Shown piece after piece: positions 5,055-11,908 of a stretch of DNA of 12,538 bases. The notes beneath the pieces are model-generated. The model ran no database searches. It saw nothing but the letters and a program-made list of their open reading frames with translations, and was not told where the DNA came from. A program made the translations under genes and the position numbers. The stretch lies in the NCBI GenBank assembly GCA_947629595.1, contig CANREI010000029.1:1-12538 (forward strand), written 5' to 3'. The first letter of the stretch is position 1. The number at the start of each line of letters is the position of its first letter. Source of the DNA: an uncultured Alphaproteobacteria bacterium (lineage in GTDB: Bacteria; Pseudomonadota; Alphaproteobacteria; CAAHEQ01; UBA3637).

Positions 5055-6272
5055 TTATAAAGAGTTACCGCCTGATTGCATCAAAAGAGCCGGTTTGATT
5101 TTTGTTGTGGTTGTTTGCGCCGTTTCCTTAACAATTTCCCGTATAATCCACATATCTTTTTGTGTTTGCGCATCAACCGGCGGCAATTTATCAACCTCAA
5201 CACCGTAAATATCTTTAATTTTCTTATAAATGTGCCGTTCTTCTTCACTGAGTTCGTTCGATTGTCCTAACCAACGGTTTTGACGCGAATTGCGATCAAT
5301 ATCTTTATCTTCTTTCGATTTAAAGCCCATTTGTCGGGTAAAGGTGGGCTTAGCTTCATTAAGCGCTTCACGCGACAGAGCTTCTTCGGGCTTAATGTCA
5401 AATTCTTTATAAAGGGCACTCACGTTTTCAAACAATCCTTTGGCTGCTTTGGCAACGTCATTAAAGCGCGGATCGGTTGTTTTGCCGATTTCTTTCATTC
5501 CGGCCATGCCCATACCGATTCGGCCGGCCCGAATGTGATCCAGATTCTTTTTAACAACTTCCGAATCAGATTGCATTAACGTTTTTAAGTTTTTGCGTAA
5601 GCTTTCGCGAATCTTATCAAAACGTTGCACGCGTTTTTCGGCATTTTTTTGCAATTTTTGAAACACCGGATCATCTTTGCCCAGCTCTTTGTTTTCGGGT
5701 TTTTTCAATTCTTCCAACCCTTCTTTTTGCTTGCGCGGATCGCGTTGCGTGAGTTTTTGCCGAATTTGTTCCAATCGTTCGGCCGGGGTTAATTCTTGCG
5801 GTTGTTGCGGTTGCTGCGGTTGATCGGGTTGCGGGGGGGTTCGCGGTTGTTGCGGCTGATTGGGTCGGGCTTGTTGTGCTTGTTGCGTTGCCGCTTCTTT
5901 CTCTTTCTTTTCGGTTTCTTCGTTTTCCGCTTCTTCTTCCGATTTGCCTTTTACAATTAAACGCGGCTCAAACTTTTTGGGTGTCGGATTCAACGGGAAG
6001 CGTTCGTTTGTTTTATCATCAAACACTTCCGGGGGTTTGATTACATTTGTGTCTTTTTCACCCAAAAAGCCTTTGATAATGAAAATTTGCTCATCAATTT
6101 CATCTAATTTTCGTTGGGCGGTTTGAGAAAAGTGATCGGCCACTTTTTTTCGATGCAATAAATCGGCTTTTTGACGATTTAACAGTTCCAACTGTTGTTG
6201 AAAATCAAAAGAAGAGAGATTTAATTCGGTTTCTTCAACGGGAATATCGGGTGTTTGTTTTGTCTCCGCCAT
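5055..6272 (-). CDS. Unrecognised coiled-coil, Pro/Gln-rich protein
   Basis: A 405-residue hydrophilic protein that I do not recognise. There is no signal peptide and no membrane segment. Residues about 23-70 are a probable coiled coil (FDFQQQLELLNRQKADLLHR). An acidic Glu/Lys stretch follows at about 110-127. A disordered linker of Gln, Pro and Arg (about 132-160) is built of PQQPQQ-type units, and a helical, charged C-terminal half of about 240 residues begins at LTPAERLEQIRQKL. The half contains IRAGRIGMGMAGMKEIG, which looks like a turn-rich conserved spot. The start is supported by AGAGG six bases upstream and a good promoter just ahead. It is a single-gene unit between the nrd cluster and dnaA. 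A cytoplasmic structural, adaptor or secreted-substrate role would fit, but nothing in the sequence decides. Confidence 0.8.
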   Translation of the reverse strand: MAETKQTPDIPVEETELNLSSFDFQQQLELLNRQKADLLHRKKVADHFSQTAQRKLDEIDEQIFIIKGFLGEKDTNVIKPPEVFDDKTNERFPLNPTPKKFEPRLIVKGKSEEEAENEETEKKEKEAATQQAQQARPNQPQQPRTPPQPDQPQQPQQPQELTPAERLEQIRQKLTQRDPRKQKEGLEELKKPENKELGKDDPVFQKLQKNAEKRVQRFDKIRESLRKNLKTLMQSDSEVVKKNLDHIRAGRIGMGMAGMKEIGKTTDPRFNDVAKAAKGLFENVSALYKEFDIKPEEALSREALNEAKPTFTRQMGFKSKEDKDIDRNSRQNRWLGQSNELSEEERHIYKKIKDIYGVEVDKLPPVDAQTQKDMWIIREIVKETAQTTTTKIKPALLMQSGGNSL

Positions 6273-6308
6273 TTGGGGCCTCTGTCTTTCATAAATTTAT
6301 TTTTTTCC

Positions 6309-6337
6309 ATTATACCCGAAAAAAGAAGAAAAGACAA
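6309..6337 (-). promoter_or_regulatory. Promoter of the 405-residue gene
   Basis: On the minus strand, TTGTCT (6332-6337), 17 bases and a perfect TATAAT (6309-6314) lie between the nrdG stop and this gene. The predicted leader is about 30 bases. This separates the gene from the nrd transcript. Confidence 0.6.
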
Positions 6338-6349
6338 GCTTTTTATTTG

Positions 6350-7039
6350 TTATCGACAGGTAAAGTGTGAAAAATGATTTTGTAAATAAGTCATTAAGGC
6401 GGTATCTTTAAAAAACGAATCGATTTGACTTTGTTGCGGCGGATTTTGATCCGTATCAAACGTGCGATATTTTTGTAATGTATAAGTTTGAACCTTTTCG
6501 GCCGTTAATTCATCGGCCAGATGATAAACATCATCAACGGTTAAATATCGGGGATCCAACGTGGTGCGAACTTCATAATCCGTTTGTGATTGCAACAAAA
6601 GACGTAAACTTTTTTGCACGGCTGCCGTTATATCGGCGCGCCCTGTCAGCAGGGCATATTTTTCCCGCGGTGCTTTTATATCCAACCCGACCCAATCAAT
6701 GAGCGGTAACACTTCGGCAAACTTATCGGGAAAAACACCGCTGGTATGAATGGCAACTTGAAAACCCATGTCTTTAACGGTTTGTATGCCTTTTTTTAAA
6801 TCCGACTGCATTAAAGGTTCACCGCCGCTGAAAACAACGCCGTCCAGCTGCTTTTGACGGGATTTTAAAAAGGGAACGATTTCTTCCCAATCGGTTGTGT
6901 TTTGCGCGTGGGTCGGTTGCAAATTCGGATTATGACAAAAGGGACATCTGAGCGGACATCCCTGAAAAAAAATAACGGCGGCCAGACGGTTCGGAAAATC
7001 AATGGTAGTGAAGGGAACCAATCCGGCCGGCGTTAACAT
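6350..7039 (-). CDS. nrdG: Anaerobic ribonucleotide reductase activating enzyme (radical SAM)
   Basis: A 229-residue radical SAM protein. The cluster-binding motif is CPLRCPFC (C28, C32, C35), preceded by DFPNRLAAVIFFQG and followed by HNPNL. The SAM-binding GGEP is at 72-75 (VVFSGGEPLM). The next conserved piece is IDWVGLDIKAPREKY. The enzyme uses a 4Fe-4S cluster and S-adenosylmethionine to make the glycyl radical of class III ribonucleotide reductase; this branch is the one often labelled NrdG2 and also resembles pyruvate formate-lyase activases. CGGAG sits six bases before the ATG. The gene is 12 bases downstream of the gene for the glycyl-radical peptide, which is its expected substrate. 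It is the last gene of the nrd cluster. Confidence 0.93.
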   Translation of the reverse strand: MLTPAGLVPFTTIDFPNRLAAVIFFQGCPLRCPFCHNPNLQPTHAQNTTDWEEIVPFLKSRQKQLDGVVFSGGEPLMQSDLKKGIQTVKDMGFQVAIHTSGVFPDKFAEVLPLIDWVGLDIKAPREKYALLTGRADITAAVQKSLRLLLQSQTDYEVRTTLDPRYLTVDDVYHLADELTAEKVQTYTLQKYRTFDTDQNPPQQSQIDSFFKDTALMTYLQNHFSHFTCR

Positions 7040-7051
7040 GATAAACTCCGA

Positions 7052-7240
7052 TTAAGCGGCTTTTCGGGTGGTATGCGTGCAGCCGCATTTTTCTTCAAGG
7101 AACCATTTTCGTTCATTGAATTCCGATTTTTTCCCTTTATTGAATTGACTGTACGGACGGAAGTAACCCATTACACGAGTCCAGCATTCGACGGGTTGAC
7201 GTTCTTGTTCATTGTTTTTTAAAATTTCGGTATCTGTCAT
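7052..7240 (-). CDS. Separate glycyl-radical domain of NrdD (62 aa)
   Basis: A small protein whose core, CWTRVMGYFRPYSQFNKGKK, matches the C-terminal glycyl-radical loop of class III ribonucleotide reductase (RVxGYxxPVxxWNxGKxxEF). G25 in RVMGY is the expected radical glycine. In many NrdD proteins this segment is the C-terminal end of the catalytic chain; here it is a gene of its own, with AAAGGA five bases upstream. It sits between a 49-codon ORF (two bases between stop and ATG) and nrdG (12 bases). It should dock with the NrdD chain encoded upstream and receive the radical from NrdG. The tail EEKCGCTH has two further cysteines that might bind metal. The assignment is from motif memory, without a search. 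Confidence 0.85.
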   Translation of the reverse strand: MTDTEILKNNEQERQPVECWTRVMGYFRPYSQFNKGKKSEFNERKWFLEEKCGCTHTTRKAA

Positions 7241-7242
7241 GG

Positions 7243-7392
7243 TTATCCTTTCGTATGTTGATTTGTTTTTTTCAAATAATCATCAAACGACAATTGCCGA
7301 ATTCCCTTTTTTTTCTTTTCGGAACGAGAGACCCAGACAAACGGCTTTTGTGTTGAGATTTTCTTTTTTGTTTGTTGAGGTTTTTTGCTCAT
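7243..7392 (-). CDS. Small basic hypothetical protein inside the nrd cluster (49 aa)
   Basis: An ORF of 49 codons begins with ATG at 7390-7392 and ends with TAA at 7243-7245. GGGAG lies six bases before the start. It begins 15 bases after the nrdD stop and ends two bases before the start of the glycyl-radical peptide. The product is lysine-rich (MSKKPQQTKKKIS) with a more ordered centre and end (PFVWVSRSEKKKKGIRQLSF, then DDYLKK). I recognise no family. Fit between two cooperating genes, a good ribosome binding site and tight spacing argue that it is translated. It might be an accessory peptide of the reductase, or only a leader that couples translation. Confidence 0.55.
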   Translation of the reverse strand: MSKKPQQTKKKISTQKPFVWVSRSEKKKKGIRQLSFDDYLKKTNQHTKG

Positions 7393-7407
7393 GGTTTTCT
7401 CCCTGTT

Positions 7408-9468
7408 TTAAAAGTTGCCTGCCGCTTCCAATTCTTTGCGTTTTTTCTCAATCAATTCCTGATCGCAGAGGGGGCAGTATTTATGTTCGCCGGCAATATA
7501 GCCGTGTTTCGGACAAATGGAATAAACCGGTGTGACCGACACATAAGGTAACCGATAATTTTCCAAAACACGCCGAATCAGCGCTTTACAAGCCGATGCC
7601 GATGAAATGCGTTCACTCATGTATAAGTGTAAAACGGTGCCGCCGGTGTATTGCGTTTGTAAATCATCCTGATAATCCAGCGCTTTGAACGGATCATCCG
7701 TAAAGCCGGCCGGTAATTGAGAAGAATTGGTATAGTAAGGGGCCTCTTTGGTGCCGGCTTGAATAATACCGCTGTACCGTTTTTGATCTTCCTTGGCAAA
7801 ACGATATGTCGTCCCTTCCGCGGGGGTCGCTTCCAAATTATACATATTGCCTGTTTCGGCTTGAAATTCCAACATTTTTTCACGAATATGCGTTAAAAGA
7901 TCTTTCGCAAACGTGCGACCGTATTCGGTGGTAATGTTTTCCATATCGTTTGTGAAGTTGCGAATCATTTCGTTGATGCCGTTCACGCCGATGGTTGAAA
8001 AGTGGTTGCGGAAAGTTCCCAAATACCGCCGCGTATAGGGATATAACCCTCTGTCCATGTGCATGGAAATGGTTTTCCGTTTAATTTCCAACGATGTTTT
8101 GGCTAAATCCAACAACTCGTCCAACCGTTTGTATAACGCTTCTTTTTGTCCTTTGAATAAATAACCCAGTCGGGCGCAGTTAATGGTGACAACGCCGATA
8201 GAGCCCGTTTGTTCGGCCGAACCGAATAAACCGCCGCCCCGTTTTTTCAATTCGGTCAAGTCTAACCGTAACCGGCAGCACATGGAACGAATGTCACTCG
8301 GCTTCATATCGGAATTTAAGTAGTTCGAAAAATAAGGCAGGCCGTATTTTGCCGTCATTTCAAACAGATATTCGGTGTTGGGCGAATCCCACGGAAACTC
8401 ATCGGTAATGTTATAAGTGGGAATCGGGAATGTAAACGGGCGACCTTTGGCATCGCCGGCACCCATTACTTCCAAAAAGGCCCGATTGATCATATCCATT
8501 TCTTTTTGTAAATCGCCGTAAACAAAATCTTGTTCCACACCGCCGATAATCGGATGACGATCTTTTAAATCCTCCGGACACGTCCAGTCAAACGTTAAGT
8601 TCGTAAACGGTGTTTGCGTTCCCCAGCGCGACGGCACGTTTAAGTTGAAAATAAAAGATTGCATGGCTTGTTTGACATCTTCATACGATAATTTTTCAAT
8701 GCGTACGAACGGCGCTAAATACGTATCGGCCGATGAAAAGGCTTGTGCGCCCGCCCATTCGTTTTGCAGCGTTCCCAAAAAGTTAATCATTTGACTGAAT
8801 GCCGAAACCAAATGCCGCGGCGGTTTTGATTCCACTTTATTCGGTACGCCGTTAAAACCTTCCGTTAATAACACCCGTAACGACCAGCCGGCACAATAAC
8901 CCGATAACATATCCAAATCGTGAATGTGATAATCACCGTTGCGGTGTGCTTCCCCGATTTCCGGCGTGTAAACGTGATTTAACCAGTAATTGGCAACCAC
9001 TTTTCCCGACACGTTTAAAATTAAACCGCCGAGCGAATAGCCCTGATTGGCATTGGCATTCACCCGCCAATCGGAACGATCCAAATATTCGTTAATGGAG
9101 GAAATGGCATCAATGGCGGCATGCTTGTCTTTACGAATTTTATCCCGTTGTTCGCGATAAACAATGTAAGAACGCGCCGTTTTATAGTAATTCGATGAAA
9201 TTAAAACCTGTTCGACAACATCTTGAATTTGCTCAATGGCAGGAATATGCCCGAAAGCAAACTTATGTTTTAAAACCTTAATGACCTGACGCGTTAATAA
9301 CCAAGCTTCATCGGTGCCGAATTCGTTTGTGGCTTCACCGGCGCGCGTGATGGCCATGGCAATTTTAGAGGCATCAAATGCATGCCGGGCGCCATCCCGC
9401 TTAATCACTTCGGTTAAAGGGCCTAAATCAATATTGTTTTTGTCTTCGCCTTGTACAACGCCCAACAT
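7408..9468 (-). CDS. nrdD: Anaerobic ribonucleoside-triphosphate reductase, catalytic chain lacking the glycyl-radical loop
   Basis: A 686-residue class III ribonucleotide reductase chain that makes dNTPs without oxygen. An ATP-cone regulatory domain covers about residues 14-110 (VIKRDGARHAFDASKIAMAI). The catalytic barrel contains GYCAGWSLRVLL (C192) and SMCCRLRLDL (C397/C398), the positions of the conserved redox and thiyl cysteines. A C-terminal zinc site follows as CPKHGY and CPLCD (C652, H655, C665, C668). The chain then ends at KELEAAGNF without the RVxGY glycyl-radical motif, which is encoded by the separate 62-codon gene downstream. The ribosome binding site is GGAG six bases before the ATG. 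It is the first gene of nrdD, 49-codon ORF, radical-domain gene, nrdG. Other reductase classes are not visible in this window. Confidence 0.95.
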   Translation of the reverse strand: MLGVVQGEDKNNIDLGPLTEVIKRDGARHAFDASKIAMAITRAGEATNEFGTDEAWLLTRQVIKVLKHKFAFGHIPAIEQIQDVVEQVLISSNYYKTARSYIVYREQRDKIRKDKHAAIDAISSINEYLDRSDWRVNANANQGYSLGGLILNVSGKVVANYWLNHVYTPEIGEAHRNGDYHIHDLDMLSGYCAGWSLRVLLTEGFNGVPNKVESKPPRHLVSAFSQMINFLGTLQNEWAGAQAFSSADTYLAPFVRIEKLSYEDVKQAMQSFIFNLNVPSRWGTQTPFTNLTFDWTCPEDLKDRHPIIGGVEQDFVYGDLQKEMDMINRAFLEVMGAGDAKGRPFTFPIPTYNITDEFPWDSPNTEYLFEMTAKYGLPYFSNYLNSDMKPSDIRSMCCRLRLDLTELKKRGGGLFGSAEQTGSIGVVTINCARLGYLFKGQKEALYKRLDELLDLAKTSLEIKRKTISMHMDRGLYPYTRRYLGTFRNHFSTIGVNGINEMIRNFTNDMENITTEYGRTFAKDLLTHIREKMLEFQAETGNMYNLEATPAEGTTYRFAKEDQKRYSGIIQAGTKEAPYYTNSSQLPAGFTDDPFKALDYQDDLQTQYTGGTVLHLYMSERISSASACKALIRRVLENYRLPYVSVTPVYSICPKHGYIAGEHKYCPLCDQELIEKKRKELEAAGNF

Positions 9469-9866
9469 ATAGTACTCCTTTTATCAGATAAACACAAGAT
9501 GTAGTAGAAAATTTGTTTTTTATTGATTCCAGTTAGCATGTCTCATATGAAAATGTCAAACGTTTTTTTTGCATAAAAAAAATTTTTTTAAAAATACATT
9601 CAAAAATAAGCATTTTTTTTATTGATTTTTTCGTATGGCTTTTGACAAATTAGACAAAATGATATAAAAGCCGCAAAAACGGAAAAGAAAAAAAAGCATA
9701 TCATTCTAATCTTTTGAATTTAAAAATTTTTCTTTTGTTTTTTGATTCGTTTTTTCGAAAAATCAATGATTTATAAATATTTTTTTGAAAAAATGATTAT
9801 TTTTCGGTGTTTTTTTAAATCTTTTTTTAATAAATCGAATCGCTGTGTGATTCTTTTGAATATGTC
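9469..9866. other. AT-rich intergenic region between nrdD and htpG
   Basis: About 400 bases with no credible gene. It holds the nrdD leader and a TTGACA on the minus strand (9554-9559) without a good -10 partner. There are long A and T runs, which may bend the DNA. A plus-strand TTGACA-N15-TATAAA lies near 9644. The palindrome TTTTTCGAAAAA is near 9752, and two imperfect repeats of about 25 bases lie between 9750 and 9806. No riboswitch or RNA gene was recognised. Confidence 0.4.
9492..9507. promoter_or_regulatory. Possible NrdR box upstream of nrdD
   Basis: ACACAAGATGTAGTAG matches 12 of 16 positions of the NrdR consensus as I recall it (acaCwAtATaTwGtgt), including 8 of 10 in the core. It lies 24 bases upstream of the nrdD start. 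NrdR boxes usually come in pairs, and I found no second one, so this is tentative. Confidence 0.25.
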
Positions 9867-9897
9867 AAAAAAATCCCTGCCGATTCGCAGGGATTTT
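9867..9897 (-). terminator. Rho-independent terminator of htpG
   Basis: An 11-bp perfect stem (AAAATCCCTGC at 9870-9880 with GCAGGGATTTT at 9887-9897) and a six-base loop are followed on the minus strand by seven Ts. It lies 32 bases after the htpG stop. Confidence 0.9.
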
Positions 9898-9929
9898 AAG
9901 ATTGAAAAAGAAAGTAAAATAAGGCTTTT

Positions 9930-11786
9930 TTATAAGCCCGATAACATAAATTTCCCGAGTCGTTCGGTAAAGGCCGCCGGATCGGAAATATTTTCACCTT
10001 CCGCAATTAAGGCTTGATCGTAGAGCACCCGAACGGCATCGGCCACTTTTTCCGGTGCTTCTTTTCGGCTGACAAGCTCAGCCAACTTATGAATCAGCGG
10101 GTGTCGCGGATTGATTTCAACGATTCGATCGCTGGCATAAGCGATTTGTTGTCCGTTGGCTTTCATTAAGCGTTCCAAGTGAAGGCTCATTTGTCCTTCG
10201 GGCGTGATAAGCGCCATGGGGCTTTTGGTAAGCCGATCGGTCACTTGTACCGAATTGATTTTATCGCCTAAAATTTCTTTAATGCGTTTGGTTAATTCAT
10301 CGGCTTTTTCCAATTTATCTCCCGTCGGCTCCGATTCGGGTTTAATTTTTTCCAAATCATTTTTGGCATGCATGACCGAAACAATTTTTTTGCCTTTATA
10401 TTCCGTAAACGTTTGCACCCAGAATTCATCAATCGGATCGGTCAACAATAAAACGGGAATACCGCGTGCCGAAAATCCTTCCAATTGCGGATTTGTTTTT
10501 AAGGTGGCCAAATCGGAGCCGGATAAATAATAAATATTTTCCTGATTTTGTTTCATCAGATTGATATAATCGGCAAAACTGATGAGATCATCGGATACGG
10601 AAACATGAAACCGACATAATTCGGCCACTTCTTCTCTTTCGTCAATCGGTTCATAAAGACCTTCTTTAAAGACAATACCGAAACTGTCCCAAAACTTTTG
10701 GTAATCGGCTTTATCTTCGGCGCGTTTTTTCAATTCCGTTAACAAATGTTTGACAATGCCCTTTTTAATTTTACTCATCACGGGCGTTTTTTGCAACATT
10801 TCGCGACTCACGTTGAGCGGTAAATCGTTGGTATCGATAACCCCGGTCACAAACCGCAGATAGAACGGCATTAAATCGGGAATATCATCGGAAATAAACA
10901 CTTTGTTGACATATAATTGCAGGCCGGATTTTCGATCGGGTTGAAACAAATTAAACGGTGGTTTTGTCGGTATGAACAATAAAGCCGTATAGTCAATCAC
11001 GCCTTCGGCTTTATAATGAAGCGTCATCCACGGATCATCAAAAGCATGCGAAACGGATTGATAAAAATCTTTATATTGTTCGGGCGTGATATCGATTTTT
11101 TTGCGCGTCCATAAAGCGCTGGCCGAATTGATTGTTTCTTCTTTATCGCCTTCTTTCAAAATAATCGGTAAAGAAATATGATCGGAATATTGTCGCACAA
11201 GATGACGCAACCGAATCGGTTCCAAATATTCTTTGGCATCGGGTTTTAAGTGTAAAATCACGCTGGTGCCGACAGGCAATTTTTCCGCCGGCGTTATCGT
11301 AAACGAATCGGCGCCGGCCGATGTCCACACATAACCGGTATCGGTGCCGGCTTTCCGCGTTTTAACGGTTACGCTGTCTGCCACCATAAAAGCGGCATAA
11401 AATCCCACGCCGAATTGTCCGATTAAGGCCATATCTTTTTGTTTATCCCCTGTTAAAGATTTAATGAATTCGGCAGAACCCGATCGGGCAATGGTGCCTA
11501 AATGATTGATTAAATCTTCTTTATCCATGCCGATACCGTTATCGGTAACGGTGAGCGTATCGGCTTTCGAATCGGGTGTTAACGTGATTTTAAACGCCGA
11601 AGCTTCTTTGGATAAATCCGGATGAATGAGCAGAGCATAACGCAATTTATCACACGCGTCCGAGGCGTTTGAAATCAATTCGCGCAAGAAAATTTCATTG
11701 TTGGAATATAATGAATGAATCACAATATCCAAAACCTTGCTGACTTCGGCTTTAAACTCGATTTTTTGTTCTTCTTTTTCCGTCAT
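9930..11786 (-). CDS. htpG: Molecular chaperone HtpG (bacterial Hsp90)
   Basis: A 618-residue Hsp90 of normal bacterial length. The N-terminal GHKL ATPase domain shows SNNEIFLRELISNASDACDK, VTDNGIGMDKEDL and GQFGVGFYAAFMV, the nucleotide-binding motifs. The middle domain includes LPLNVSREMLQKTP with the conserved catalytic arginine. The C-terminal dimerisation domain ends near PAAFTERLGKFMLSGL. The chaperone refolds or remodels client proteins with DnaK. The frame stays open to an ATG at 11840, but that codon lies inside the promoter. ATG 11784-11786 (MTEKEEQKIEFKAEV) has GAAGG six bases upstream and matches family starts, so it was chosen. Expression is probably heat-shock controlled, and a strong hairpin ends the transcript. 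Confidence 0.97.
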   Translation of the reverse strand: MTEKEEQKIEFKAEVSKVLDIVIHSLYSNNEIFLRELISNASDACDKLRYALLIHPDLSKEASAFKITLTPDSKADTLTVTDNGIGMDKEDLINHLGTIARSGSAEFIKSLTGDKQKDMALIGQFGVGFYAAFMVADSVTVKTRKAGTDTGYVWTSAGADSFTITPAEKLPVGTSVILHLKPDAKEYLEPIRLRHLVRQYSDHISLPIILKEGDKEETINSASALWTRKKIDITPEQYKDFYQSVSHAFDDPWMTLHYKAEGVIDYTALLFIPTKPPFNLFQPDRKSGLQLYVNKVFISDDIPDLMPFYLRFVTGVIDTNDLPLNVSREMLQKTPVMSKIKKGIVKHLLTELKKRAEDKADYQKFWDSFGIVFKEGLYEPIDEREEVAELCRFHVSVSDDLISFADYINLMKQNQENIYYLSGSDLATLKTNPQLEGFSARGIPVLLLTDPIDEFWVQTFTEYKGKKIVSVMHAKNDLEKIKPESEPTGDKLEKADELTKRIKEILGDKINSVQVTDRLTKSPMALITPEGQMSLHLERLMKANGQQIAYASDRIVEINPRHPLIHKLAELVSRKEAPEKVADAVRVLYDQALIAEGENISDPAAFTERLGKFMLSGL

Positions 11787-11817
11787 GAGTAACCTTCTTT
11801 CTTTTTTTGATGACATA

Positions 11818-11848
11818 CACATATAGGTTGTTTTGAACAAAAAGCAAT
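11818..11848 (-). promoter_or_regulatory. Probable RpoH (sigma-32) heat-shock promoter of htpG
   Basis: On the minus strand, ATTG (11845-11848), exactly 17 bases and CCTATATGTG (11818-11827) match the alphaproteobacterial RpoH consensus CTTG-N17-CYTATNTNNG with one mismatch. Transcription would start near 11810, upstream of ATG 11786 but downstream of the alternative ATG 11840. Confidence 0.55.
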
Positions 11849-11865
11849 ATGTATGATTAAAAAAA

Positions 11866-11900
11866 TAAAAAAAATGCCCGCTTTTTTCAAAACGGGCATT
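11866..11900 (-). terminator. Rho-independent terminator of the secretion ATPase gene
   Basis: An AATGCCCG/CGGGCATT stem (11873-11880 and 11893-11900) with an A/T-rich loop is followed on the minus strand by a long T run broken by one A. It starts nine bases after the stop codon and separates this gene from htpG. Confidence 0.85.
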
Positions 11901-11908
11901 CGGATTTG

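Noticed and set aside
4847..5098. 83-codon plus-strand ORF upstream of dnaA
   Set aside because: It starts at TTG without a ribosome binding site, is extremely Lys-rich and low in complexity, and runs through the dnaA control region and the end of another gene.
5833..5839. G7 run in the Pro/Gln linker of the 405-residue gene as a second phase-variable tract
   Set aside because: Seven bases is short for frequent slippage, the frame is intact, and the run simply encodes prolines in a biased linker.
9521..9540. FNR/Anr site ahead of nrdD (TTGATTCCAGTTAG)
   Set aside because: Only the first half-site TTGAT fits; the second half differs from ATCAA at three of five positions.
9742..10017. 91-codon plus-strand ORF between nrdD and htpG
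   Set aside because: Phe/Lys-rich translation of AT-rich repeats that then reads through the htpG terminator and the htpG coding end on the opposite strand.
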